Shown here: piece by piece, positions 1 through 9,066 of the stretch
How positions within the stretch are numbered: position 1 is the first letter of the stretch
Layout: every line of letters begins with the position of its first letter
NCBI GenBank assembly: GCA_021774575.1
Contig: JAJFIX010000007.1
Span: 1-64,000, forward strand
Length of the DNA stretch: 64,000 bases
Direction: 5' to 3'
Source of the DNA: Alphaproteobacteria bacterium
GTDB lineage: Bacteria; Pseudomonadota; Alphaproteobacteria; UBA6615
Made by a program: the position numbers and the translations under genes
Notes under the pieces: generated by a model
Told to the model about the DNA's origin: nothing
Seen by the model: the letters and a program-made list of their open reading frames with translations, nothing else
Database searches by the model: none

Positions 1-66
1 CGCGAAAGGATCAAACTCAAAACGATGGAGAACCGGCGCTTGCAATACCGCAAATACGCCGCTTAA
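1..66 (+). other. possible 3' end of a gene entering from the left edge
   Basis: A reading frame is open from the first base to a TAA at 64-66 and encodes a strongly Lys/Arg-rich tail ending in Tyr-Ala-Ala. It runs antisense to the odd tail of the metallo-beta-lactamase-fold gene. It is too short to identify; it may be the end of an accessory gene outside the window or chance. Confidence 0.2.
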
Positions 67-961
67 TATCTTGAACCAGATGGGCCAGATCCTCCTTTAG
101 ATCAGGCCGTTGTTTGTTCCATTTTATATGATGACGGACACCCAACGAGTCCGCATTGTTTGCTGCCCAGGTCAAACCGTTGATGCCGGCGTCGCCCGTG
201 AGCAGCACGTTACCCATTTCAAAGGAGCCGTACAGCACGACGCTCGATTCATTGCTCGGGCTCGTGATGCCACCGTCCTTCAGCCGTTCGTTGCCCCAGT
301 TTTCGGTAGTCCACTTCTGAATGGCTGCTCTCGTTGCCTCGACCAGCCTGTTTGACAGAGTTTCCTTGCCGAGCCACATGTTCGCCGCCTCGATGGCCTC
401 GTGGTCGGGATCGGGCGTCTTGTCAAACTGCGGCAGGAGATATCGATAGGATTTGCGGTCTGGAGACAAGATTCTGAACGGCCCAATATCGAAGCCGGCG
501 AACGGGTAATGGATTTTGCAGTCGGCCGCCTGTGCGAGATCGAAGATTTCAGAAACGATGTCGTATTCGGCCTTGATCTTCTGGCGCAGCCCGTCCTGCG
601 TCCACCGATTGTCCTTGAACAGATCGCGGGCCTCTTCGGCGAGCAGCCAAGGCACATGGAGCCAGAGATTATTGACCTTAATCTCATGCAGGACGGTGCG
701 CAGACCGGACGCATGGTCCGCATCGGAATGCGTCAGCACGACATGTTCAAGGACCGGGTTTGGACCGAATTGCTCTTTCAAATGCGCGACGATGTTCTCG
801 CCGGTTTTGGCATGGCCGCCGTCGACAAGCATCAGTTGATAAGCGTTGACGTCGCCATAGCGGACGACGATCGCGTCGCCGGCCTTGGTACCCTCGCCCA
901 CGGCCATGAATTCAATTTCGCATCTCAACCGCCTGCCCTCCGGCCCACTTATCGTCACCAA
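17..961 (-). CDS. ComEC-like metallo-beta-lactamase-fold hydrolase, C-terminally truncated
   Basis: 314 residues from a GTG start with an AAGGGA ribosome site about nine bases upstream. The N-terminal half carries the metal-binding motif T-H-S-D-A-D-H (His78, Asp80, Asp82, His83), the HxDxDH variant of ComEC-type MBL-fold proteins. A later Leu-Leu-Thr-Gly-Asp-Ala-Gly motif supplies another metal ligand. No membrane domain is present, so this is a soluble hydrolase and not the DNA-uptake channel. Relatives normally continue to a Pro-His-His-Gly-Ser motif after the stretch reached near residue 270. Here the sequence instead changes to a short basic tail and stops, so the gene is probably truncated or fused to foreign sequence. 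It sits beyond the 3' end of tRNA-Ala, a usual island insertion point. Substrate unknown. Confidence 0.7.
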   Translation of the reverse strand: MVTISGPEGRRLRCEIEFMAVGEGTKAGDAIVVRYGDVNAYQLMLVDGGHAKTGENIVAHLKEQFGPNPVLEHVVLTHSDADHASGLRTVLHEIKVNNLWLHVPWLLAEEARDLFKDNRWTQDGLRQKIKAEYDIVSEIFDLAQAADCKIHYPFAGFDIGPFRILSPDRKSYRYLLPQFDKTPDPDHEAIEAANMWLGKETLSNRLVEATRAAIQKWTTENWGNERLKDGGITSPSNESSVVLYGSFEMGNVLLTGDAGINGLTWAANNADSLGVRHHIKWNKQRPDLKEDLAHLVQDIKRRICGIASAGSPSF

Positions 962-1137
962 AGAAGTCCCTTTCGGACAGAGATGTGTAACACTTATTGA
1001 TAGTAGTTTAGTATAATATCTATTGGCAGTTGTTTATATGTGGTTTTTAGAACGCATGCATACTTGGCATCTTCGCGATATCTGCATTTGCATAAATTCT
1101 TTTCGGCCCAAAGATAGGCGCAGATGGACGAAAAATG

Positions 1138-1157
1138 GTGCTTACTATGTGCTTACT
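1138..1157. repeat. two direct copies of GTGCTTACT
   Basis: GTGCTTACT occurs at 1138-1146 and again at 1149-1157, a start-to-start distance of 11 bp, about one helical turn. The pair lies just beyond the tRNA-Ala terminator. Closely spaced short direct repeats beside a tRNA 3' end resemble arm-type binding sites of tyrosine integrases, but no integrase gene is visible in the window. Confidence 0.4.
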
Positions 1158-1162
1158 GGCAT

Positions 1163-1194
1163 AAAAAAAGACCCAGCCGTTTCCAGCTAAGTCC
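1163..1194 (-). terminator. rho-independent terminator of tRNA-Ala
   Basis: On the - strand, GGACTTAGC (1194-1186) pairs with GCTGGGTCT (1177-1169) over nine positions including G-U pairs, around an eight-base loop. It is followed by a run of T residues. It begins 11 bases after the tRNA 3' CCA. Confidence 0.7.
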
Positions 1195-1204
1195 TTGAAA
1201 TCAT

Positions 1205-1280
<76 letters not shown>

Positions 1281-1413
1281 ATCCATCGGACCCCGTCGGC
1301 GCGGTGGGCGCGTTGGGGCGGGAAATATTTTGCGGCACAATAGCGGCTTGGGCGGCTGCTGCAAGGGATTTCTCACCTCCACCAGACGGTCGCCCGGTTG
1401 TTGCCCGGTGCTG

Positions 1414-1809
1414 TTAGGTGTCGCCGCCTTCGGTAATCTTCACGCCGGCCTCGCCGAGGCCGCCATCGTCTTCGCCGCCGAGGTCGGAGGTATCTTGGAT
1501 GACGCTGTCATCGTCGGCGTCATTCGTCGTCTCGCTGTTGCCGTCTTCGATGGCGACGAGCTCGTCCTCGGCCATGTCGGCCCCGTCTTTCGGCGTTTCC
1601 GTTTTGGCCTCTTCTTCGACCGCCGGTGCCGCTGCCTCCGGTTTGGGAGCTGCCGCAGGCGCGGCGCGTGCGCGTCTCGGTTTTAAGGCGGCATCGGGCA
1701 GAAACTCCGCGCCGCAGCTTGGGCACAGGATCGGCTTCTTGCTGAAATCGTAAAAGCGCGCCGTACAGGCTGCACAGGTGCGCTTGACGCCCCATTCCGG
1801 TTTAGCCAC
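1414..1809 (-). CDS. TIGR02300 (FYDLN-acid) family protein
   Basis: 131 residues. The N-terminus has a four-cysteine zinc ribbon (Cys12, Cys15, Cys29, Cys32) around the F-Y-D-F-S signature that names the FYDLN-acid family. An Ala/Pro-rich linker follows, then a long Glu/Asp-rich tail that is probably disordered. The family is largely alphaproteobacterial and has no established biochemical role. It is divergent from aroA and upstream of tRNA-Ala, an arrangement common in the class. The zinc ribbon is seen directly; any nucleic-acid or protein binding role would be inference. Confidence 0.9.
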   Translation of the reverse strand: MAKPEWGVKRTCAACTARFYDFSKKPILCPSCGAEFLPDAALKPRRARAAPAAAPKPEAAAPAVEEEAKTETPKDGADMAEDELVAIEDGNSETTNDADDDSVIQDTSDLGGEDDGGLGEAGVKITEGGDT

Positions 1810-2024
1810 GTCTTTTCCTCCAGAAACTCAAACTAATTTGGATGTATTTGGATGCAAGTGCCACGTTCGCTTAGATCTGTCAAAAGCAAAATATGGTGAT
1901 TGGCAAAAACTCGTCGAAGAGTGGTTTAACCGTGGAGCTTATGTTAGAGCAAGTGCGGCTTGGTTTCGACACCAGAACCGAGAACATATCTTCAGCAATT
2001 TAGCTCAAAATTAATCGGATTCTC

Positions 2025-3455
2025 ATGATTGAAAAAGTGCCAAATCACCAGGCTGGTCAACAATTTGGCGAACAAGCGAAATCGGCGGCGAGCGGTAAAA
2101 TGCCTCTCCGGGCGGCGCGGTGCGGTGCTCTAAAGGGGCGGGTGACACCGCCGGGCGATAAGTCGATTTCCCATCGTGCCTTGATGTTGTCGGCAATATC
2201 CATGGGCGAGGCCCGGGTGACCGGCCTGCTGGAAAGCGAAGATGTTGTCGCCACGGCACAGGCGTTGCGCCAGTGCGGCGTTTTGATCGACCAGGTGGGA
2301 CCCGGCGAGTGGTTGATCGGCGGGGTTGGCGTCCACGGGCTGGATCAACCGGGCAATATTATCGATATGGGCAACTCGGGCACCAGTGCCCGCCTGTTCT
2401 CTGGGCTGGCAGCGGCCCATCCTTTTGCTTTTCACATGACCGGCGATGCGTCTTTACGCAAACGGCCGATGGGCCGGGTGATCGAACCCCTAAGCCGGAT
2501 GGGCGCACAATTCATCGGCGCTGCCGGTGGGCGGATGCCGATGACCGTGATCGGCGCCGAGACATTGCTGGCGATAGAGTATGAAGTGCCCGTGCCGTCG
2601 GCCCAGGTGAAATCTGCGGTATTGCTCGCCGCGTTGCACGCCAAGGGTCGATCGCAAGTTATTGAGCGGGTGGCGACCCGTGACCATACCGAGCGGATGC
2701 TGCGTTATCTCGGTGCCGACCTCGAAAGCGTGACCGGCACCGACGGTGAGACGATCATTACCATTGATGGTTTTCCGGACCTGCTGGCCCGGGATATGAC
2801 CGTGCCGGGGGATCCCAGCTCGGCCGCCTTTGCCGCCGTGGCGGCGGCGATTGTTCCGGGATCGGAAATCGAAATTACCGGCATTGGCCGGAACCCCCAA
2901 CGGGCCGGACTTTATCAGACCCTAGAGGAGATGGGGGCCGACTTGACTTGGCAGGGAGACCGTCAGGCCGGAGGCGAAACGGTGGGCGACCTTATGGTGC
3001 GGGCAGGGCCGCTGAAAGGCGTCGACGTGCCGGCGGCGCGCGCGCCCTCGATGATCGATGAATATCCGATCTTGGCCGTGGCCGCATCTTGCGCCGTTGG
3101 CCGGACCGTGATGCGCGGGCTTGGCGAATTGCGGGTGAAGGAAAGCGACCGGCTGGCCGGTATCGCCACCGGACTTGCGGCTTGCGGCGTCGAGGTCGCG
3201 ATTGAGGGAGATACTTTGATTGTTGAGGGCATTGGAAACAAAAATGGCGGAAACGGGACAAAGGGCGGGGCCCCAATGGGCGGGGCCAATGTGGCGACGG
3301 CCCTCGATCATCGCATGGCGATGAGCTTTCTCGTGCTCGGGCTTGTCGCCGATGCGCCGGTCACCATTGACGATGCGACGCCCATTTCGACCAGCTATCC
3401 TGGATTTGTTGAGAGTTTCACCGCGCTGGGCGCAGATATATCGGCCCCTTCGTGA
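2025..3455 (+). CDS. aroA: 3-phosphoshikimate 1-carboxyvinyltransferase (EPSP synthase)
   Basis: Joins phosphoenolpyruvate to shikimate-3-phosphate in the sixth step of the shikimate pathway (cytoplasm). The substrate-binding signature P-G-D-K-S-I-S-H-R-A-L lies near residues 43-53. Other conserved elements are the G-N-S-G-T-S-A-R loop and the late K-E-S-D-R-L motif. The reading frame is 476 residues; an internal ATG at 2100 gives 451, closer to the usual length, and neither start has a strong ribosome site. The stop overlaps the GTG start of cmk by GTGA, so the two are translationally coupled. A Gly/Asn/Lys-rich insertion near residue 410 is unusual. Confidence 0.95.
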   Translation: MIEKVPNHQAGQQFGEQAKSAASGKMPLRAARCGALKGRVTPPGDKSISHRALMLSAISMGEARVTGLLESEDVVATAQALRQCGVLIDQVGPGEWLIGGVGVHGLDQPGNIIDMGNSGTSARLFSGLAAAHPFAFHMTGDASLRKRPMGRVIEPLSRMGAQFIGAAGGRMPMTVIGAETLLAIEYEVPVPSAQVKSAVLLAALHAKGRSQVIERVATRDHTERMLRYLGADLESVTGTDGETIITIDGFPDLLARDMTVPGDPSSAAFAAVAAAIVPGSEIEITGIGRNPQRAGLYQTLEEMGADLTWQGDRQAGGETVGDLMVRAGPLKGVDVPAARAPSMIDEYPILAVAASCAVGRTVMRGLGELRVKESDRLAGIATGLAACGVEVAIEGDTLIVEGIGNKNGGNGTKGGAPMGGANVATALDHRMAMSFLVLGLVADAPVTIDDATPISTSYPGFVESFTALGADISAPS

Positions 3456-4117
3456 TCGGCGCGTTTGAAAAAGTCATTGCCGTTGACGGCCCGGCAGCCG
3501 CCGGCAAGGGGACCCTCGCCCGCCGCCTGGCGGATCAGTTCGGCTATGCCCATCTCGATACCGGCAAGCTCTATCGCGCTGTTGCCCTGGATCTTATCGC
3601 TAAAGGCATGTCCCTTGAAGATATGGACCAAGCCACCGCTGCGGCGCGGACGCTCACCCCGGATCGGCTGGCGGATGGCCTGTTGGGGGCAAGCGATTTA
3701 ACTCGCGAAGATGTTGGCGAGGGCGCATCGATAATCGCCCGGTTTCAGCCGGTTCGCGACGCGCTATTCACCTTGCAGCGCGATTTTGCCACTCACCCGC
3801 CCAAGGGGGCCGGTGGGGCTGTTTTGGATGGTCGCGATATCGGCACCGTCATTTGCCCCGAGGCAGCGGTGAAGTTCTTTATCACCGCCTCGCCCGAGGC
3901 CCGCGCTGACCGGCGTTATAAGGAGTTGCTGGATCGCGGCGAGGCGAGTATACATGCCCAGATTTTGGAAGATATCGTTGCTCGGGACCGTCGCGATGCG
4001 ACCCGGGCGGTTGCCCCGACACGGGCGGCAGACGATGCCATCGAAATCGATACATCGGATTTGGACGCCGACGCGGTTTACGCTGCGGCGCTCGCAGTAA
4101 TTTCGGCCCGCCCCTAG
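3452..4117 (+). CDS. cmk: cytidylate kinase
   Basis: Phosphorylates CMP and dCMP to the diphosphates. 221 residues from a GTG start that overlaps the aroA stop codon. The P-loop G-P-A-A-A-G-K-G-T covers residues 13-21 with Lys19. The D-T-G-K-L-Y-R motif and the D-G-R-D-I-G-T motif bind the nucleotide monophosphate. The LID-region arginines (D-R-R-Y and D-R-R-D) are present. The aroA-cmk-rpsA order is a widespread proteobacterial arrangement. Confidence 0.96.
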   Translation: MIGAFEKVIAVDGPAAAGKGTLARRLADQFGYAHLDTGKLYRAVALDLIAKGMSLEDMDQATAAARTLTPDRLADGLLGASDLTREDVGEGASIIARFQPVRDALFTLQRDFATHPPKGAGGAVLDGRDIGTVICPEAAVKFFITASPEARADRRYKELLDRGEASIHAQILEDIVARDRRDATRAVAPTRAADDAIEIDTSDLDADAVYAAALAVISARP

Positions 4118-4237
4118 AACCGGCGTGCCCGAGGCATAAAACGACCCGTAACCCAAAGGCCCGACAAGCGCTTGCTTAAAAGGCCAGACCGCCGGAACCA
4201 ACCGGACGGCCCGTATCAAACATTAAAGGAATAAATT

Positions 4238-6076
4238 ATGAGTAACACCGTTGATGCCGGCATGCCGGAAATAGAAGATTTTGCCGCCCTGCTCGAAGAG
4301 AGCCTCCAAGGAAAACCCTCCCTCGAACGATCCGTCGCCACCGGCCGCATTCTGGCCATCGAAAACGACATCGTTCTGGTTGATGTTGGGTTGAAATCCG
4401 AAGGCCGAATTCCATTACGCGAATTCATTGATGAGGGCGATGCGCCGAATTTGCATGTCGGCGATGAAGTTGAAGTTTATGTCGAGCGGCTTGAAGACAA
4501 TAACGGCGAAGCCGTTCTCAGCCGTGAAAAGGCCCGTCGCGAGGAAGCTTGGGAAAATCTCGAGCAAGCCTTCAAAAAAGACGAGCGCGTCACCGGCGTC
4601 ATTTTCGGCCGGGTCAAGGGTGGCTTTACCGTCGATTTGTCCGGCGCCGTCGCTTTCCTACCGGGCAGCCAGGTCGATATCCGCCCCGTGCGCGATATCA
4701 CGCCGCTATTGGGAACACCCCAGCCTTTCATGATTCTGAAAATGGATCGCAATCGCGGCAATATCGTTGTCTCGCGCCGGTCGGTGCTTGAAGAGACACG
4801 AGCTGCCGAGCGGACCGAGCTGATCGCCAACTTGAAAGAAGGCCAGGTCCTTCAGGGTGTGGTTAAAAACATCACCGATTACGGCGCCTTCGTCGATCTC
4901 GGCGGTGTCGATGGTTTGTTGCACGTCACCGATATTTCATGGCGCCGCATCAACCACCCGACCGAAGCCTTGCAAGTTGGGCAAAGCGTCGAAGTGCAGG
5001 TCATTCGCTTTAATGCCGAGACCCAACGTATCAGCCTGGGCATGAAACAGCTTGAGGCCGATCCGTGGGAAGGCGTCGAAGCCAAATATCCGCAGACGAC
5101 TAGGTTCAATGGCCGGGTCACAAACATCACCGACTATGGTGCTTTTGTTGAGCTGGAAGCCGGCATCGAAGGCCTGGTTCATGTCTCAGAAATGAGTTGG
5201 ACCAAAAAGAACATCCATCCGGGCAAAATCGTTTCGACCAGCCAGGAAGTGGAAGTTATGGTGCTCGATGTTGACCCGACAAAACGTCGGATCAGCCTGG
5301 GTCTGAAACAATGCCTGTCCAATCCTTGGGAAGCGTTCGCCGAAACCCACACGGTCGGTGCGGAACTTGAAGGCGAGATCCGCAACATCACCGAGTTCGG
5401 ACTGTTTGTCGGACTGCCCGGCGATATTGACGGCATGGTCCATCTCTCCGACCTCGACTGGTCGCGTCCCGGAGAAGAAGCTCTCGCTGACTTCACCAAG
5501 GGTGACAATGTGAAGGTCAAAGTGCTCGACGTCGATCTGGAAAAAGAACGGGTCAGCCTGGGCATCAAGCAGCTCACCAGCGATCCGATGGAATCGGCAA
5601 CCGGTGGATCGGCGGTCAAAAAGGGTTCTGTGACCACGTGTATCGTTGCCGCAATCACCGATGGCGGTATCGAAGTGACGTTGGCCGGCGGCGACCTGAA
5701 GGGCTTTATCAAGCGCAGCGACCTATCCCGGGATCGGTCCGAACAGCGTCCCGATCGCTTCGCGGTTGGCGACAAGGTCGACGCCAAGGTAACCCAAGTC
5801 GATAAAGCCTCGCGGCGGATCACCCTGTCGGTCAAGGCGCGCGAAATGGAAGAAGAAAAGCAGGCGATGAAGGCCTACGGCTCTTCCGACAGTGGTGCGT
5901 CCCTTGGCGACATTCTCGGTGCAGCGCTGGCAGAAAAAGAAGCTGCCAAAGAGGGTGGCGAAGACGAGGCTGCCCCTGCGGAGGCCGCTACAGCTGAGGC
6001 TGCGCCTGAGGAAGAAGCAGAAGCGGCTGCCGAAGAGCCTAGTGAGAGTGGCGATGAGGACAAAAAAGACAGCTAA
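4238..6076 (+). CDS. rpsA: 30S ribosomal protein S1
   Basis: 612 residues containing six OB-fold S1 domains. Repeats of the pattern I-T-D-Y-G-A-F-V...G-L-V/L-H-V-S/T are clear in domains three to five. The first two domains, which bind the ribosome, are more divergent, as expected. It recruits mRNA to the 30S subunit. The start is an ATG preceded by AAAGGA with a seven- to eight-base gap. The C-terminus after about residue 560 is an Ala/Glu-rich acidic tail, probably disordered. The 120-bp gap after cmk holds an untranslated leader; no clear S1 autoregulatory structure was identified by eye. Confidence 0.97.
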   Translation: MSNTVDAGMPEIEDFAALLEESLQGKPSLERSVATGRILAIENDIVLVDVGLKSEGRIPLREFIDEGDAPNLHVGDEVEVYVERLEDNNGEAVLSREKARREEAWENLEQAFKKDERVTGVIFGRVKGGFTVDLSGAVAFLPGSQVDIRPVRDITPLLGTPQPFMILKMDRNRGNIVVSRRSVLEETRAAERTELIANLKEGQVLQGVVKNITDYGAFVDLGGVDGLLHVTDISWRRINHPTEALQVGQSVEVQVIRFNAETQRISLGMKQLEADPWEGVEAKYPQTTRFNGRVTNITDYGAFVELEAGIEGLVHVSEMSWTKKNIHPGKIVSTSQEVEVMVLDVDPTKRRISLGLKQCLSNPWEAFAETHTVGAELEGEIRNITEFGLFVGLPGDIDGMVHLSDLDWSRPGEEALADFTKGDNVKVKVLDVDLEKERVSLGIKQLTSDPMESATGGSAVKKGSVTTCIVAAITDGGIEVTLAGGDLKGFIKRSDLSRDRSEQRPDRFAVGDKVDAKVTQVDKASRRITLSVKAREMEEEKQAMKAYGSSDSGASLGDILGAALAEKEAAKEGGEDEAAPAEAATAEAAPEEEAEAAAEEPSESGDEDKKDS

Positions 6077-6127
6077 GGTTTGGCTGATGTCCTCAAACCA
6101 CTGGGTAGCTCCACGAGGTAGCTGCAA

Positions 6128-7039
6128 ATGAGCTATGTCGCAGACAATGATACGCGGCGATTGCGCCGGAAGCTTCGCTTCTGGCGTGTCGCCGCGTCTG
6201 TCTTTGTGGTGGGGCTGATCATTACATTGTTTACCGGCGGCCAGTCCGTGCGTAGCGCCCATGTTGCCCGGCTAAGCGTTGAAGGCATCATTGTCGAAGA
6301 TGCCGCCCGCGATCAGGCCCTAATAGAGCTGGCAGATAGCGGCGCGCGGGCCCTCATTGTCCGTATTAACAGTCCTGGCGGGACTGTTGTCGGGGGTGAA
6401 GACCTATTGCGGGCGCTGGATCGGCTACGCGACAAAATGCCGGTGGTCACGGTCATGGGAACCCTCGCGACCTCGGGCGGCTATATGGCGGCGATTGGTG
6501 GCGATCGGATTTTCGCCCGGGAGGGAACCCTGACCGGTTCGATCGGCGTTATCATGCAGACGACCGATGTCACAGGGTTGCTCGAGCGCGTCGGGATAGT
6601 CTCCGAAGCGATAAAATCGTCTCCGCTCAAAGCCCAACCCTCACCCTTCGAGCCTCTAACCGAGGAAGGACGCGCCGCCGCTCAACTGGTGATCGACGAC
6701 ATGTATGGGTTTTTTGTCGATCTCGTTGCCGCGCGCCGCCAGTTGAATAGAGACGAAGTTCTGCAATTGGCCGATGGGCGGGTTTATACAGGTCGCCAAT
6801 CCCTCGCCAACGGACTAATCGATGAAATCGGCGGTGAAGTGGAAGCGCTGACATGGCTGGTGGGGAGCCACAATATTGACCCGGATCTGCCGATCATGGA
6901 TGTCGAGATCGAGGAAGAAGGCGGGCTCATTGCTCGAATATTCGGCGGCCTGGCCAAGGGGCTTTCAGGAAAATCCTTAATTTCCAACGCTTTAACACTT
7001 GACGGGCTGATATCGCTTTGGCACCCTGAGCTGGGCTAG
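6128..7039 (+). CDS. sppA: signal peptide peptidase SppA (short form)
   Basis: 303-residue inner-membrane serine protease that degrades released signal peptides. A single transmembrane segment lies at about residues 19-36. The Clp-like domain has N-S-P-G-G near 81-85, the nucleophile Ser116 in A-T-S-G-G-Y, and a candidate catalytic Lys168 in S-S-P-L-K-A-Q. The spacing of 52 residues matches the Ser-Lys dyad of Bacillus SppA, which fits the half-size form and not the double-length E. coli enzyme. It lies between rpsA and ihfB, its usual place in alphaproteobacteria. Confidence 0.93.
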   Translation: MSYVADNDTRRLRRKLRFWRVAASVFVVGLIITLFTGGQSVRSAHVARLSVEGIIVEDAARDQALIELADSGARALIVRINSPGGTVVGGEDLLRALDRLRDKMPVVTVMGTLATSGGYMAAIGGDRIFAREGTLTGSIGVIMQTTDVTGLLERVGIVSEAIKSSPLKAQPSPFEPLTEEGRAAAQLVIDDMYGFFVDLVAARRQLNRDEVLQLADGRVYTGRQSLANGLIDEIGGEVEALTWLVGSHNIDPDLPIMDVEIEEEGGLIARIFGGLAKGLSGKSLISNALTLDGLISLWHPELG

Positions 7040-7103
7040 CGCTGGCATTTGGCGCGTGATGCCCTGACGGGTGAGAGAACAAAAGTATGACGGGAAACGG
7101 GCC

Positions 7104-7406
7104 ATGACGAAGTCGGAGCTCATATTGCAGCTTGCAGAACAGAATCCGCATCTCTATCAGCGCGATGTCGAACGGATTGTGGCCACCGTCTTTGATGTCA
7201 TCACCGATGCCTTGGCCCAGGGAAATAGGGTGGAATTGCGCGGATTTGGCGCCTTTTCGGTCAAGGAGCGCCGGGCCAGGGCCGGACGCAATCCACGGAC
7301 CGGGGAATCGGTCAATGTGGCGGCAAAGCGTGTGCCCTATTTCAAGACCGGCAAGGAGCTGCGCGAGCGGCTGAATGCCGACGACACATCTCAATCGGCC
7401 ACCTGA
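7104..7406 (+). CDS. ihfB: integration host factor subunit beta
   Basis: 100 residues from the ATG at 7104; an upstream in-frame start at 7071 would add 11 residues not typical of the family. It is a DNA-bending protein of the HU/IHF fold that works as a heterodimer with IHF-alpha in transcription, replication and recombination. The signature [11 protein letters not shown] and the beta-arm R-N-P-R-T-G with its intercalating proline are present. IHF-alpha is not in this window. Confidence 0.95.
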   Translation: MTKSELILQLAEQNPHLYQRDVERIVATVFDVITDALAQGNRVELRGFGAFSVKERRARAGRNPRTGESVNVAAKRVPYFKTGKELRERLNADDTSQSAT

Positions 7407-7477
7407 GTGCCGCCATGGCGCGTGCCTTTGTCGTAAGGGGCGCGCACGAGAGAGCGTCGTAAGGAACGGGTGGTCAC

Positions 7478-7843
7478 ATGAGAGTCGTTGCTCCAATATT
7501 TTTTGTCGCATTTAGCGCCATCGTCATCGCGTTCTCGGTCAAAAACCTCGGCAATATCGAAATCAATCCTTGGCCATTTGCCGAACCGGTTCAGGTCCCG
7601 ACATATTTGGTCGTGTTTGCGGCATTCATAGTCGGCTTTTTTTCCGGTGCCGTTGTCGCCTGGGTATCGGGTATTCAAGGCCGACGTCGGCGCAAACAGC
7701 GCAAGGCCGAACGTGACGCGCAAAAAGCGCAACCACATCCGTCAGCTAAGGTGGTTCCCAGCGTGGCGCTTTCGACCCAATCCGGTGCGCCAGTCGCTGC
7801 CGGGGCCGAGCGCGCCATCGATATGGCGCCGGAAAAAGAGTAA
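7478..7843 (+). CDS. lapA: LapA-domain (DUF1049) membrane protein
   Basis: 121 residues with two predicted transmembrane helices, about residues 5-22 and 43-65, joined by a loop containing N-P-W-P-F. A basic, probably cytoplasmic tail begins R-R-R-R-K-Q-R-K. This matches LapA, which in E. coli works with LapB in lipopolysaccharide assembly control. It lies directly after ihfB, as in many proteobacteria. No lapB is adjacent here; the next gene is an epimerase-family gene nine bases on. The lapA symbol is by domain and context. Confidence 0.8.
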   Translation: MRVVAPIFFVAFSAIVIAFSVKNLGNIEINPWPFAEPVQVPTYLVVFAAFIVGFFSGAVVAWVSGIQGRRRRKQRKAERDAQKAQPHPSAKVVPSVALSTQSGAPVAAGAERAIDMAPEKE

Positions 7844-7851
7844 ATTCCGAC

Positions 7852-9009
7852 ATGGCGATCGACCTGGCCCGGATCGAAAACTGGCTTTGCCGGCGTGCCT
7901 TGCCGCTCTGGACAACCGTCGGCTGGGACGAAGTGCATGGCGGCTTTCATGATCGTATCGCGCGGGCCGATGGCACCGCTGTCTTAGTCGGCGACGATGG
8001 TAGCCCGATGCCTAAGCGTGCGCGCGTGCAAGCGCGCCAGATCTATGTCTACAGCCATGCGGCCATGATCGGTCTCGATGAAAAAGCGCGCGACCGTGCC
8101 GCGGCTGGATTTGCCTTCTTGACCGGCCATTATTGGCACAAGTCGGGTGGATGGATTTATTCCTGTGGCCGGGATGGTCAGCCGCTGGTGTCCGACCGTG
8201 ATCTTTACGAGCAGGCATTCGCCCTGTTCTCGCTCGCTTGGTATTTCCGTGTCAGCGGTGATGCGAGCGCCCTTGAATGGGCTGTTCGCACAGCGGCATT
8301 TCTTGATGAAAGCAAACTTGATACAGACCATGGCGGCTATTGGGACGAAAAAACGGGGGCTCTGCCGCGCTGCCAAAACCCCCATATGCATCTTCTTGAA
8401 GCATGGCTCGCACTTTATGCGGCCACCGGCGAGCAAGTTTGGCTCGACCGCGCAACGACAATAATCGAGCTCTTTGAACGAAGCTTTTTCGACGAAAAAA
8501 GCGCCACACTCGGCGAGTTTTTTGATTGGACATGGGCCCCTGCAGCCGGTGTCACTGGCCAGATAATTGAACCGGGTCATCATTACGAATGGGTCTGGCT
8601 CCTGGCGCAATATAGCGCCGCGTCGGGCCGTGACATGGATCAGCTTGGTGAGCGCCTATATAATTTTGCCGGTACCTACGGCATTGATTCCGACGGGCTG
8701 GTTTTTGACGCAGTGCTGCGAGATGGGACTTTGCACGACGACAAAAAACGACTTTGGGTGCAGACCGAAGCCCTAAAAGCCGCAACAGCACGCTACGAGG
8801 CGACCGGCGATATGGCGACGGCCCGCCGGGTAGATGGCCTGCTTGGACAATTGTTCGGCCACTATCTCGACGAAGCAAATGGTGGGTATGAAGAGCATCT
8901 GTCCCGTGATCGCATGGGGCTTAAAGATTTTGCGCCTGCATCCAGCTTCTATCATGTGTTTTTGGCGCTGGCCGAAATATTGCGGGTATTCGGTGCAAAT
9001 GGTGAATGA
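7852..9009 (+). CDS. AGE (N-acylglucosamine 2-epimerase) family sugar isomerase
   Basis: 385 residues, the usual size for the (alpha/alpha)6-barrel AGE family, which includes N-acetylglucosamine 2-epimerase, mannose isomerase and cellobiose 2-epimerase. Conserved elements are an H-M-H-L-L-E-A motif mid-protein, G-H-H-Y-E-W-V-W-L-L later, and a C-terminal Y-E-E-H; their histidines line the active site in the family. The opening D-E-V-H-G-G-F-H-D is also typical. Sequence alone cannot give the sugar. It follows lapA by nine bases and precedes pyrF by 57, so it is probably cotranscribed with housekeeping genes unrelated to its function. Confidence 0.82.
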   Translation: MAIDLARIENWLCRRALPLWTTVGWDEVHGGFHDRIARADGTAVLVGDDGSPMPKRARVQARQIYVYSHAAMIGLDEKARDRAAAGFAFLTGHYWHKSGGWIYSCGRDGQPLVSDRDLYEQAFALFSLAWYFRVSGDASALEWAVRTAAFLDESKLDTDHGGYWDEKTGALPRCQNPHMHLLEAWLALYAATGEQVWLDRATTIIELFERSFFDEKSATLGEFFDWTWAPAAGVTGQIIEPGHHYEWVWLLAQYSAASGRDMDQLGERLYNFAGTYGIDSDGLVFDAVLRDGTLHDDKKRLWVQTEALKAATARYEATGDMATARRVDGLLGQLFGHYLDEANGGYEEHLSRDRMGLKDFAPASSFYHVFLALAEILRVFGANGE

Positions 9010-9066
9010 TACAAAGCGTCGAGTTCACCCAAAAGTCGCGTATCAGCTAACCTCAGGAAATCTAGA

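Noticed and set aside
401-1000. 199-codon open frame on the + strand over the MBL-fold gene
   Set aside because: It is antisense to a gene with clear metal-binding motifs and has no recognisable domain, so it is a shadow frame.
1778-2014. 78-codon frame between the TIGR02300 gene and aroA
   Set aside because: Its first part overlaps the TIGR02300 start antisense, it has no ribosome site, and no family was recognised.
5179-5835. 218-codon open frame antisense to rpsA
   Set aside because: Low-complexity Ser/Arg/Pro-rich translation opposite well-conserved S1 domains.
9010-9066. trp leader peptide or attenuator near trpF
   Set aside because: No short frame with clustered Trp codons and no terminator/antiterminator pair were seen.
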